Positions 46,551 to 57,745 of a stretch of DNA of 64,000 bases are shown in pieces. The notes beneath the pieces were generated by a model. That model saw only the letters and a list, made by a program, of their open reading frames with translations. It was not told the origin of the DNA and made no database searches. Position 1 is the stretch's first letter; the number at the start of each line of letters is the position of its first letter. Source of the DNA: Scalesia atractyloides (Eukaryota; Streptophyta; Magnoliopsida; Asterales; Asteraceae); assembly GCA_947069175.1 (NCBI GenBank), contig CAMTDV010000030.1:102262411-102326410 (forward strand), given 5' to 3'. The position numbers and the translations under genes are program-made.

Positions 46551-47204
46551 ACGGGAAGAGGAATAGTTGTCTGACACTTCCCTGTTGGTTCAATTAATTT
46601 AAGATTTTATCTTTGTTTTAAAATTACGATTTTGTCATCAGTTTAAAATTACGTATTTGTCCCCACTTCAAAATAAAATGACGCTTTTGCTACCAACTAA
46701 AACTCTCAATTTTGCCCTCGGTTCAAATTTACGGTTTTGCCCCGTTGCCTGACACTTCTCAATTGGACCAACCAGTTTATTATTTTATACTCACTTTAAA
46801 ATTACGTTTTTGCCAACAGTTTAAAATTACGTTTTCGCCCCAACTCAAAATAAAATTATGTTTTTGCCCTCTTCTCAAAATTACGGAATTGCCATCTTTT
46901 CAAAATTACAAACACAACTAATTTAAATTAAAAAATTCAGTGGCTTTTTCCTACATTTAAAAAAGTCGGTGTCTTTTATAAATTACTTAGTTACCCCTTA
47001 CCAGTGGTTTCCTCAACAAACACTTGCCCCTTACGCAAGTAACCAGCATTATTATTACTATTATTATATATTACAACTCCCACATCATAAAGACATAAAC
47101 CCTCCTAAACCCTCACCCCAAATCAACATGCCCGCACCTGATCACTTACGCAAACCATGTCCGGACCAGATCTTAGACGACATGGCAGCGGGTACTGCTT
47201 CGGC
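46538..47204 (+). repeat. TIM17-like promoter/exon-1 tandem unit 3
   Basis: About 667 bp and slightly more diverged (for example ACCAGTTTATTATT in place of ATTAGTTTATTATT). This is the only unit whose exon 1 continues into the rest of a TIM17-like exon and a 5' splice site. Confidence 0.85.
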
Positions 47205-48315
47205 GCCATCGGCGGCTCCGCCTACCACTTCTCAAAGGAGTCTACAACTCACCAGCAGGTACAAATAAAACAGTTTGTGAACAGTTCGACACGAAGTTCC
47301 GTTTGTTTAATAAATGAACCAACACTAACAAAAAATTGTGTTCGTTTAGTGAAATGAACGAACATGAATAAAAGTAAGAGACAACAGTTGTTCATTTATG
47401 TTTGTGAACGTTCGGTAATGTGTTAGTTTATGTCTGTTTCGATAGTTCATTAGTATTTTTAATTGTTATATTTCATTTAAATACTTCAAAATTCTGACAA
47501 ATAAAATATTTAATAAGTATCAGTGTATTATATATTCTATTCATGAACGCTTGTTTGCGTTCGTTTGTTTTCATTTATGTTAATGAACATTAGTTTGTGT
47601 TCATGAACGATCGTTTGAATTCGTTACCTAAAATTAACAAAGAAACACACGTTCATTTATTTAACGAATGAACACAGACAACAAATCTTGTAGGGAAAGT
47701 GTTTATGAACAGTTCATGAACACACATATCTCCTTCACAAACGAACACGAACAATGGTTCGTTTGCAGCCCTAAATATAATGTTTTTGAATTATGATAAT
47801 GATTTCCAAAAGTAGACTTTACAAGACATATATACACTGTCATATTTACATAATCTATCTGTGTGATCAAATAGGTAGCTGTTTCATCGGCGCCACAGAA
47901 GCGGTCCGTATGAACGCGCCAAGTATGGGTGGAAGTGTTGCCGCGTGGTGCGGTTTACGCTCCGCCTTCGAATGCACAATGGCGTACGCGCGCCAGAAGG
48001 AAGATCCATGGAACTCGATCATTGCTGGCGCGGCCGCTGGAGGGGTTCTTCAGATGCGCCAGGGGTTACGGCCAGCGGGTCGCCGGCTGTTGTTTGGGGC
48101 GTTTTTTTTGGCGCTGATTGAAGGGGGGGATATTACGCTTAATAAAGTTTATGGTGCGCAACAACTGCAACCGGTGGTTATTGAAGAGGCGCCACAGGTG
48201 GAGTTGGAGCGTTCTTCGGTGTCATCTCCGTCTGGTTTGGTGGCAGCCGAAGTTGAAAGTTGAAGTGTTGGAGAGTTTTGTTTCGCCAATGACGCCTAGT
48301 TTCGAGTTTCAGTGA
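47128..48315 (+). pseudogene. Second TIM17 copy, diverged and frame-broken
   Basis: Exon 1 47128-47258, exon 2 47875-48315, same intron position and phase as the 42.9-kb gene. Exon 1 is two bases short: a G after GACAT (about 47184) and a C in CACTTC (about 47230). Exon 2 stays open through GSCFIGATEAV, ARQKEDPWNSIIAGAA, LQMRQGLRPAGRR and FLALIEG, then breaks near 48230. The expected C terminus (LKVEVLESF...FEFQ) follows one frame over. Substitutions at conserved sites (GGSFAVWGG reads GGSVAAWCG) indicate relaxed constraint. The exon-1 G loss is shared by all three tandem units, so it is more likely a real mutation than an error. A working gene cannot be excluded. Confidence 0.65.
47265..47775. 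mobile_element. GTTCGTTTG element in the intron of TIM17 copy 2
   Basis: Fills most of the intron. It starts near CAGTTTGTGAACAGTTCG and ends GGTTCGTTTGCAGCCCTAA, with GTTCATTTATGTT / AACGAACA words on both sides of an AT-rich core. The first TIM17 copy has a different element in its intron, so both insertions came after the gene duplication. Confidence 0.55.
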
Positions 48316-48569
48316 CTTTGTTTTGATGTTATTTGCACAAATTGTTGAAAATCTTTATGTTCTTGGGTAAGTTTAGAGTTTAGTTAACAACAATGACATG
48401 TAGTTATTGAGGATTTTATGATTCTGTTGGTTGTTACATATATTATCATAGTAAATCGATAACTATTTCCGAGAAGAGTGTGTGTTGTGACATTAACATC
48501 GTTCGGTACTGTCCACGTAAGATATCATGGGTCAAATCACTAATGCGGAAGAAAGAACTCTAGAGTTAA

Positions 48570-48814
48570 ACGTTCTTATACATAAATCTCGAAAAAATGC
48601 AAAAGAAACGTCTTCATAACTAAAATGTTGGGAGTTTTCGAAGATTGTAAAGTTCTAAAACCTCGCTTTATTCGCTAATATATCTTAAAACATGTGAACA
48701 ACATACAAGTCCATGTGACACTAGAATAGCCCATAATTTAATGGGAACATGCATCAGGAAACAAAGCCAAGATCCAAAAAAAGCTGAAATAAATGTACAA
48801 AAAATACCACAAAT
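48570..48814. other. Spacer between TIM17 copy 2 and hexokinase
   Basis: Convergent genes meet here. The segment just below 48815 (on the minus strand) is likely the hexokinase 3'UTR. No further gene. Confidence 0.45.
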
Positions 48815-51800
48815 TTATGTGGACTCTATATATTCGAGATATTGTGAGTGAGACGCTGCAAGAACAGCAGCACCGAGACCCGACCCATCATTTGATAGCT
48901 CGACTACGATGTTTTTAGAAATTTCTTCGCCTAACAATTCATTCATGGTGTTTTGCATTGTGTTTCTGAACTTGGTGTAGTGTTCAAATAGCCCGCCGTC
49001 CATTGCTATTACTGAATTCTGGTTTTCTTCTCCTTCCTTGCAAGTATCTCTTCCAATTTTTTTGAGGACTCCTAGGATTCCAGCCGCTGAGAGACGAGCA
49101 CCACGAGTTGCCACAAGGTCACAGACTTCTACAATTACTTTTCTCATCTTTAGAGAAGTGTTGGATATCTACAATTGTGCAATTGAACCGTACATGTCAT
49201 AAACATAAATATGTACGGATGAGCGAATTAAAACGACCTAAGGTCCAAACAGGTTGTGATGATTCCCAAACATATTACTCATCCGTATTCTTAGAATAAT
49301 CATAAATAAATGACTTATATGCGATAACAAAAACTATCTTATTACAAAAGTAATCTAACATTTTCTGCGGGTGAAAACGAGCCGAGCCGCTCGTCACCTA
49401 CTCAAGATAGGCTTGCCAAAAAAATCGAATCGAGCCGCGCTTAAACGAGTTCGAACCCGAACCTTTAAACGAGCCTATTATCCATATAAATTCTATTTAA
49501 CACGTTTGATGTATATTTACATAATAATTATTATATATTAAATTAAAGTCTTTAAATTATATATAACGTGTTATATATAAGATTTATAACTTTAAATATA
49601 TTAAAAAATAATAATAAATGTATAAATAAAATAATTAAAGAACTAATTAAATAACAAATGAGCCTACTCTTAATTTTCTTAAAAGAGTAACTAACAGGTA
49701 CATATGTACATAAACTACACCTAAAAGCAGCGCAAAATAATACATAAAGCTACAACAATTCAAATACGAGTTAGTGATTTCATGATGTATTGGGTTCAAA
49801 GCAGAGAACAATAACATCATAATATGTACCTCGAGGATATCTTTCAACTTGGTTGCAACCACTTTGAGATCCGGAGTTGAATCATGATGCATTGCAGACA
49901 TATCGGGGGTCCTAAATCCAAATTTAAAAGCGTAGAATAATTTATGCAACCAAATTGACCATACTAAAAGTGTAGAATGAGACTATGTGAAACATCGTAC
50001 CTTAATATAAAGGGCTTTTGGAGTTTGGATGGCACAATATCTCCAAAAAACTCGGCTTCTTCCGCCATCTTTAACAAGACTCGTCTCACAACTTCCCCCA
50101 AATACATTCCGGAAATCATTTTCTCATATATCTGTTTGAGTAAGATTACGTTATATATGAATAAAGTCATAAACAATATAATAATTGTATTAAGCTAAAG
50201 GTTAATTACCCTAAAAGTTAACTTGCTTTCGAATTTCGATTTTTGTTATTGTATCCAACATATTTTTAGCTTTTTACCGTTGTATGTAGACAATTATCTA
50301 CTTGTGTAGAAAGATGATGCATGGCACCTTTTTTATGACACGGTGATTTGCCACGTCACCATTTCACCTTCTATATAAAGTTAATTACAATGGTAAGTAT
50401 CAAGCAATGATACCAATAATCATGCTTCGATTCCCATTCGATCATGAGTGGGACCCATAACATGTGAACTTTAAACAACCTGAGAAAAATATATCCAAAA
50501 GGGCAAAATCTTTACCTGCTCTCCAGGGTTCATGCTATCACCATCAAGACCTTCATCATACTCGGTCAAAGGAAGATGTGACGACCGGAAGTTGCCCCAT
50601 TCCATGTTTATAACCTTAACATTAAAAACAACCATTATCATCTATGATATAACTACTTGGCAAAAACAGGCAGGTAAGACGGGTTGGGTAACCAGTCAAA
50701 ACGGGTCATTTTTGTACAGGTTGATCCAACACTTTATGTTCATATTTTTTTTTATTCTTTTCATATATAATTAATTGCTTGGGCGATTGTCAAAGAAAAT
50801 CTGTAGACTTCCGTTCATTCATCAGTTTAGTAGTCATCGGACTTTGATAGTCCATGAAATCAGAACCGAAGAACAAGAAGTGACACTGCTTTGAAGATAT
50901 AAGGATGAAAGGATTACTATGAGAGCTGCTGCAGAGGTAGTATTTTATAAAACGGCACACAACAATATGAATGTTTTGGAAACAAATTAAGTTGAGGGGG
51001 CGTAAGAATTAAAGTCGACTAAATAGCCTGATTTTCAAACCGTTTGACCTGTTTCCTTTTCCAATATCTTTTTTTACCCATTTGACCCGTTTAAGATAAA
51101 AATGACCCAAATCGCCCCATTCGAAAATAAATAAATAAAATCACTAACCATCTCTCCTGATTTAGGAAGTAGACCTTGCCATTTAGGAATTGCATTCGCA
51201 CGCTCCACATATGCTGCATTAGTTCCCGTACCTAATATTACAGCAGCAATGACATTGGAATTACCATATCGCCCTCCTGCTAATGTTCCAACTGTATCAT
51301 TGACCTGCACATTTACACAAAACTACATGTTATAACCTTTTAAGATTCTACTCAATTTGATCCTTTTAACATTAACTTACGGGTAAAATAAAATAAAAAA
51401 TCAAGGATATGTGTTCTAAAACTATGGGAGTGTTTGGATTTGGGTTTTGCAAATTAATTACCGGGTCATTCAAAGGTCATGTAACCCATACTATTACAGC
51501 TAATTATCGGATTCTAATTAATTAAATTATAAGTCAATTATACCATTACATCTCATAATAGAAGTAATAAAGAAAGCTTATTATGGTGTATACGGGCCGT
51601 ATAACCTTATACTGCCCGTATACACCATATGAGATAAGCTTTTAGGGTGGTCGTATATAATGCTCGTATAATTTAAATACGGCCCGTATACATTTGGTCG
51701 TATAACATTATATTGCTCGTATAATGTTATACGGCCCGTATACATTTGGTCGTATCACATTATATTACTCGTATACAATGTAAAACAAAAGAAAAACATT

Positions 51801-54800
51801 CCACTGCATCTATGTTTGTGCAACAACATTCTATACGGGACGTATAATGATATGGGCCCGTATACACCTAGGGATGTGAAAATAAGGAAATAGGGGTGTG
51901 AAAATAAAAGGACCCTAAAGAAAAAAGAAAAAAATGTACCAAAGCCGAAACACGCATATCGAGGCCAACCCTTTCCATTGCTTTTGTCAACTCTTCTACA
52001 ACATCCGCCCCAACCTGTTTGAAGCAAACAAATAAAACTGCATGAACAGAAACCCTTGTTTGACTATGGTAAAATGTCTAGTGTACCCTACAAATCTTGT
52101 AAACATAAACAAAATGAAAAAAAAAAGTCCCGCTTTCCATTTCCAAAAAAAAAACTTTGTTTTTGTTTGTCTTTATGAGGTTTATACTATAAAACTACAA
52201 AGGGTAAAATAGTAAAAGAATATAGGTATGCAACAGTCAACACTCACTGCATCTTCAATATTGAAGCCTTTTGTCCATCTTACAAGAGTCCCTCCTGCAA
52301 TTGATGATTGTTTAACCGGAAACGAAAAGGTAAACCCAATTCTCGCTGCGTGCCAGGTGGAATTTGCATATCTTCATCCTCAGTAGCCACAAATTTTGCA
52401 AGTTCTCCCGCAATAAAATCAAATAAATCCTAATAACCAAAAATATATCAACTGAATCACAGTAAATATATTAAAATTTTAAAGCCACAAGATTGCTTGA
52501 TTATAATAATTAAAAAAAGATTAAGAAAACTCACTTCGGATTTCCCGATCATGAGATTTGGAGGGATCGAAACTTCTTGAAATTCTTTTTTCACATTTTC
52601 TACTCCGCCTAATTTCACACGAAGAACGCGAAAGTTTGTACCACCAAGGTCAAGGGCATAGAAAATTCCCGTTTCGTCCCTAAGAGGAAGAACAAATCGA
52701 GTCACCACATCTTTTAGATTCTGATAATCACCTTTTGAATTTTATGTCAAAATAATCAGATTTGGAGATGTATTTAAGAAGTTGTAAAAGAATTCACTTT
52801 AATTACTATGAAAATGCGTATACAAACACACTAAAATGAATATTATCTTTCTTTTCAGTTTCTCTAGTCAAACACCAAACGAAGGTGATATCGGCAACAA
52901 AATTAGTGGCTATTAGTATTCCTAAAAGAAAATACATTCTTCAACTGTAACTAACAACATTGCATTAGAAAAGCAAACTAAGATGCACCGTTCAATAAAT
53001 GTTAAAACTCAAAGCTTGTATAACTATTGTTAATCAACCAATAGAATCAAATAAAGTAAGTCTAGAACTAAAGGAAAGCAAAAAGTTCTAACTTTTAAAA
53101 TAGATGAACAAATAACATTAAAATTTCAAAAAAAAAACAGTCTTTTTAAAACTCGAAACCAGTATACACCTGATTAACAAGCTTCAAGATTCCTAACGTC
53201 CTTTTCAATAAGTATTGTTCATATACATTTATTAGTACATCAAAAAATATCAACTTACAAACCCTGAAACCCTACACAAAATGTCAAGGTCAAACAAACT
53301 TGGTCAAACTTAGCCCAAAATTCTGCAGAGCACATACAGCTTGAAAAATATAAACTTTTTTTGAACAAATCTAAGTCATTTGAAGATAAAAGCACACAAA
53401 TACCCGAATCAAGAAGTAGGATAAGCGAATAAATATACACTTAAAACAATTATTAACAATTTCCCACAAACACTAATATATCAAAAAACTTTCAACTTAC
53501 AAATCCTACACAAAATGACAAGGTCAAACAAATTTGGTCAAACTTAGCCAAAATATCTACAAAAGCCAGTAAACTTGAAAATGATATACTTTTTTTTTTT
53601 TGATAAATCTAAACCCTTTGAAGATAAAACCACATACAAATACCCGAATCAACAAGTAGGATAAGCGATTAAATATACACTTAAAAACAATTATAAACAA
53701 TTTCCCACATTTATTAAACATCAAAAACTTTTCAACTTGCAACCCCTACACAAAGTATCAAGGTCAAAGAAACTTGGTCAAACTTATAAACAATTTCCCA
53801 CATTTATTAAACATCAAAAACTTTTCAACTTGCAACCCCTACACAAAATATCAAGGTCAAAGAAACTTGGTCAAACTTAGCCAAAATATCTACAAAAGCA
53901 CATACAGCCTGAAAAATACAAACTTTCTTTGAACAAATCCAAATCATGTGAATATCAATGCTTATCCAAATCTTGGTGTTTTAGAACACAACCCAATTCT
54001 TAAAACAAATGATCAAACTTTGTAACAAGTTGTCAATTCCAAACATTACAGACCCAAATCAATAATTCAGATATAGGATAAGCCACTAAATGTACACTTC
54101 AAAAAATAAAAAAACAATTCTCATAATACATCAAAAAATTCAACTTGCAAACCCTACACAAAATATCAAGGTCAAACAAAACTTGGTCAAACTTAGCCAA
54201 AACATATACAAAAGCATATACAGCCTGAAAAATACAAACTTTCTTTGAACAAATCTAAATTATTTAAAGATAAATGCATATCCATATATTGGTGTTTACA
54301 ACACAACTCAATTCTTTTAAACAAAAGGTCAAACTTTATAACAAGTTCAAAACTTCAAATCAGAAAAAGCCAATTCCAAACACTGCAAGTTCAAAATTAA
54401 ATCACATAGGATAAGTGATTAAATGTAAACTTAAAAAAATAAAAAAAAAACACTAATACATCAAAAACATTCAAATTTATAAACTCTACACAAAATATCA
54501 AGGTCAAACAACTTGGTCAAACTTAGCCAAAATATCTACAAAAGCACATACACAGCTAGAAAAATACAAACTTTCTTTGAGCAAATCTAAATCACTTCAA
54601 GATAAATGCATATCCAAATCTTGGAGTTTTAGAACACAACCCAATTTTTTTAAATAATTAAAACAAATGGTCAAACTTTCAACTAGTTCAAATCAGAAAA
54701 AGTCAATTCTAACACTACAGATTCAAAAATCAAATCTTGAACCTTAAAAATTCAGAATGTTATGAATATTCCCAAATCAATAATATCTATAAATCTATAA

Positions 54801-55123
54801 ATTGTGTATAAATATAAGAGTACTCTAAATATAAATATAAATATATAATACCCAGTGGGAAGATTGTCAACATAGCTGATTAACATCTTGAGTTTACTAC
54901 CACCATCAGAAGCAAGTCCGGCGTGCATCTCCACCGTCATGGCGTCAGCAACCTGCCGGAGTTTTGAAACCGGAGTTCCACACTTCTCCTCAAACTCCTT
55001 CAAAATCTCCATAGCTTTTGCCCACTTGCCGGAGTTCCTCATCCGGTGCCGGACCACCACAACCGCCGCCGCGGTCACAGCGGCGGCGCAGACCACCGTG
55101 GCCGCTACTGCTACCTTACCCAT
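48815..55123 (-). CDS. HXK: Type B (membrane-anchored) hexokinase
   Basis: Nine exons (descending): 55123-54852, 52679-52535, 52429-52248, 52014-51940, 51304-51149, 50614-50516, 50131-50001, 49911-49830, 49168-48815, all GT-AG. About 498 residues, the family's usual length. Phosphorylates glucose and fructose; the Arabidopsis HXK1 orthologue is also a glucose sensor. MGKVAVAATVVCAAAVTAAA is the hydrophobic anchor of type B (mitochondrial outer membrane) forms. Visible motifs are LDLGGTNFR (100-108, phosphate 1), the sugar-binding FSFPVKQSS...GTLVRWTKGF, catalytic D228 in VNDTVGTLAGG, LGTGTNAAYVER (phosphate 2), INMEWGNF and the C-terminal NDGSGLGAAVLAASHS adenosine motif. Exon 3 is one base short in the AAA/CCC run at 52332-52337 (LGFTF region). 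Because everything else is intact, I read this as a consensus error. Confidence 0.93.
49370..49500. repeat. GAGCCGAGCC-type repeat in hexokinase intron 8
   Basis: Degenerate GAGCCGAGCCG / CGAGCC words over about 110 bp inside the 661-bp last intron. It belongs to the dispersed family at 2040, 7705 and 42190. Confidence 0.45.
51580..51870. repeat. TATACGGGCCGTATA palindrome array, hexokinase intron 4
   Basis: At least eight copies of ACGGCCCGTATA / TATACGGGC words occur. Two to three larger units of about 52 bp are built from GGTCGTATAACATTATATTG, CTCGTATAATG and TTATACGGCCCGTATACATT. The array lies wholly within intron 4 (51305-51939). Confidence 0.65.
53215..54740 (-). repeat. Degenerate tandem array with paired W-boxes, hexokinase intron 1
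   Basis: Six imperfect units, with core positions near 53284, 53520, 53760, 53850, 54166 and 54498, fill most of the 2172-bp first intron. In gene orientation each core reads TTTGACCAAGTTTGTTTGACC with small variations. That gives two TTGACC elements (the W-box core bound by WRKY factors) 13-15 bp apart. Further units share AAAGTTTGTATTTTTC, CCTACACAAAATATC and TCCTATATCTGA-like phrases. Extra GGTCAAAC words occur near 54327 and 54668. Regulatory function is inference. Confidence 0.7.
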
Positions 55124-55370
55124 GTTACCAAATTGCAGAAAATGGGATCTTGGAAGAAAAAGATTTGAACTTTTGTTGAGAAATTGAGACCCTTTTGGAT
55201 AAAGATTGTGAAAATGGATCAAAGATTTGAGCTTGATTTGTGGGTGTGTAGTGAAATGGATTCTTGAAAATTCATAGAATACGGGGATGTGAATTGAAGC
55301 AAGAATAGGGTAAATGAGACAATAATATTGATGAAGATGGAAAAAGACAAGATGTGTTTATATATGCCAT
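55124..55370 (-). promoter_or_regulatory. Hexokinase core promoter and 5'UTR
   Basis: On the minus strand a TATA box (CATATATAAAC, about 55355-55366) lies about 235 bp before the ATG. The leader carries no upstream stop in frame for the first stretch, but MGKVAV is the conserved family start, so the earlier in-frame codons are leader. Confidence 0.55.
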
Positions 55371-55485
55371 CAAAATATTCTTTCTTATCATTTTCCGAAA
55401 TTCAAGATTCTAATAATAATTTCAAGCATAGATTTTTATTGTGAATTGTGATATTTATGATATATATAATCCTACTTAATCTATA

Positions 55486-55784
55486 TTTTTTTTTCTTTTG
55501 AACGGTAAGGAACGACGTGCAATCATCGTGACACCGGGGCTGTGGTCACGGTCGACTACTCGACCGCCGCCAGCCACTTGGCTCTCCCAGATGCGCAGAA
55601 ACCCAACCTCCACTTGTCCGAAGACACGACAGTGGAACAATCGGTAAAACCTCGTCTCCCATCAAAGACGAACTGGCGTCACCCGTGTTCGCCATTCACA
55701 TGGATGCCGCAGAAAAATAATGGGAAGAGTGAGAATCGAACCTGGGTCACAAGGAACACCAAGTCTTTCCCCAACCACTCCACC
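55486..55784 (-). mobile_element. tRNA-derived SINE, 3' portion
   Basis: On the minus strand: GGTTGGGGAAAGACTTGG (A-box region) and CCCAGGTTCGATTCTCAC (B-box, about 55733-55748). A GC-rich body of about 200 bp follows, then a tail ACCGTTCAAAAGAAAAAAAA at 55486-55506. The head continues at 56830-56858 beyond the hAT insertion. The tail phrase GTTCAAAA is shared with the SINE at 25546. Confidence 0.65.
55777..55784 (+). repeat. 8-bp target duplication, left (hAT in SINE)
   Basis: ACTCCACC, repeated exactly at 56830-56837. Confidence 0.85.
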
Positions 55785-56404
55785 CAGGGGCGGATCTACA
55801 GCCAGCTCGGGGGTTCCCAGGAACCCGTTCGGTTCAAACTTTATAGTGTTAAATTATATAAGAAATTCTGAAGGAATCCTTTGAAAACCTTATAAACAAA
55901 TGAAAGATGGTGCACTGGTAAGTTTCATCGCCTATTAAACATGAGGTCAAGTGCTTGAGTCTAGCTAAGTCTGTTTTTTTTTTCGCCCGGAGTCTGATTA
56001 AACATGAGGAAATATCAGAGTAGCAAACATTGGGTTTTAGAGCCTTTATGAGTCTAATAATGTGTTATTGAATATAAGTAGTACAAGCATTCAATTTTAG
56101 TTTGTAGAGCATTCACTTTTACTTTATAATCTGTATACAAATAAATTTAACTGGCCATTGTGTTCTTAAAGTTAGTAATGTGCTATACAATTCTTCCTAT
56201 GTGAATGTAACAGGCTGTTAACTTACAACAAATTAACTTAGTAACCTGTGCTTATGATTATTGTTGGGTTGACAAATTATTGAATTCAAATCTGTTAAGG
56301 AATTTCTTATTAATTTTAGGCATGAATATAAATGGTGAAAAGCAGGTCCATTTTTCTACTATGTTTATGTGTTTAATTGTCCAGGAATTACAGTCTTTAA
56401 ATTC

Positions 56405-56444
<40 letters not shown>

Positions 56445-56829
56445 ATCATTAAACATGGTATAACCTGTTTAATACCGTCGCGACATGTTTATTTTATCGA
56501 CGTTTTGATGTAATTTTTATTTAAAACCGAACCATCTTCCGGTTCTTCCTTATGACACCCCATGGTCAAAACGACGTTTTCGCCCCTGCGTCAGGCTTCT
56601 AGCATATCGGAAATCCAAGATTCATCGCAGGTATTTGAATGACGATGTTACATGTTTTTAAATTTATTATGACAATGTTTTTTTAATTATTGTATCGTAT
56701 TTTTATTATGTAATGAACTTGGCTCGACCCGAACTGTTGAATCGACCCGCATTTTTTATGTTCCGACATACGATATTGGAACACTTAAAAAAGTGAACCC
56801 CTTGGTAAAAATTTCTGGATCCGCCACTG
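55785..56829. mobile_element. Non-autonomous hAT element, 1045 bp
   Basis: The ends CAGGGGCGGATCTA and (reverse) CAGTGGCGGATCCA form the inverted repeats, with exact 8-bp duplications outside. There is no transposase ORF. An (AT)n tract lies at 56408-56441. A secondary match AACCCGTTCGG...GTGAACCCC extends inside both ends. Inserted in a SINE head. Confidence 0.85.
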
Positions 56830-56860
56830 ACTCCACCACTGCCTCATTGGTAGTTAATCT
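56830..56860 (-). mobile_element. SINE head fragment
   Basis: On the minus strand CTACCAATGAGGCAGTGGTGGAGT continues directly into the A-box region at 55784 once the hAT and one duplication are removed, which completes a tRNA-like head. The first eight bases are the right target duplication. Confidence 0.6.
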
Positions 56861-57740
56861 GTACCTAGTAGTAAGTAATCTAACACAATTCACGGTTCTA
56901 AACTGTAAATAAATAATTGAAACTAAACTGCTAGATTCAAACTGTAATTTTGTATTTAGGGTTTGATTTCTTAAATTTAGGTAAAAACGATTCCTGGTTA
57001 AAAGATTAAGTACTTTTAAAATATATATTTGATTCATTTGTATATTGATAGATTGTTTATGTATTTTAAATCTTGTTAATTTATAACTTTGAAGAATATC
57101 ATATTTATTCATAAAAATTTATAAATATGCTTGTTTTTTTGTGGTTTTGACATAAATATTGTTCTATTACATAAGGTTTTAGATTATAGAATCATATTAT
57201 TGTTATATTATATACTATATTTAGTAATATAAATTCATATTAACAATTAGGTTGGATATAACTATGATTTTATATTTTTATTAATAATTTTTTAGGGTGT
57301 GTGCGAAATTTCTTCATAAGATTAATACCAACGCTCGTGTTGTTTTCAAAGATTAAACCTAATTCTTTTACTTTAAAAAATAAGATTTCTGTTTTTTTAT
57401 TCCTTTGGATAGAACATAATTGATCATAGTTAAGAAGACAAGCATGCATACTTTATGGGTGTGTTTAGGTAAAAAGATGATAACCTAAGCTTTAATAGCT
57501 TTCTAAGTTGTTTAAAAGTACTGATTATTAAATTACTTAATATGTGAATAATAAACTTTAAGAAAGAAACTCACCTAAACAACAGATTTTGACTTTTTTT
57601 TTCCTTTTGATAAAAAATACATTTTAAAATCTGGAATTTACAAATGTATTCCATGTAACAAGAATTTTATTACTATATGATTTGCTTATTATTTTGTCCT
57701 CGTGTGTTCAAATGGCATGTTCTTTAATTAACAAGGGAAA
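56861..57740. other. Intergenic, nothing recognised
   Basis: AT-rich with no supported gene. The 118-codon minus ORF at 56756-57112 overlaps the hAT right end and has no domain. Confidence 0.45.
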
Positions 57741-57745
57741 CATGT

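Noticed and set aside
45312..46921. Three similar 69-78-codon ORFs repeated in the tandem units
   Set aside because: They read through the AAAATTACG/TTTTGCCC array; the protein repeats only reflect DNA repeats.
54888..55187. 99-codon plus-strand ORF rich in Ser/Thr/Ala
   Set aside because: Antisense to hexokinase exon 1, which has clear family motifs.
56756..57112. 118-codon minus-strand ORF
   Set aside because: Overlaps the right end of the hAT element and has no domain.
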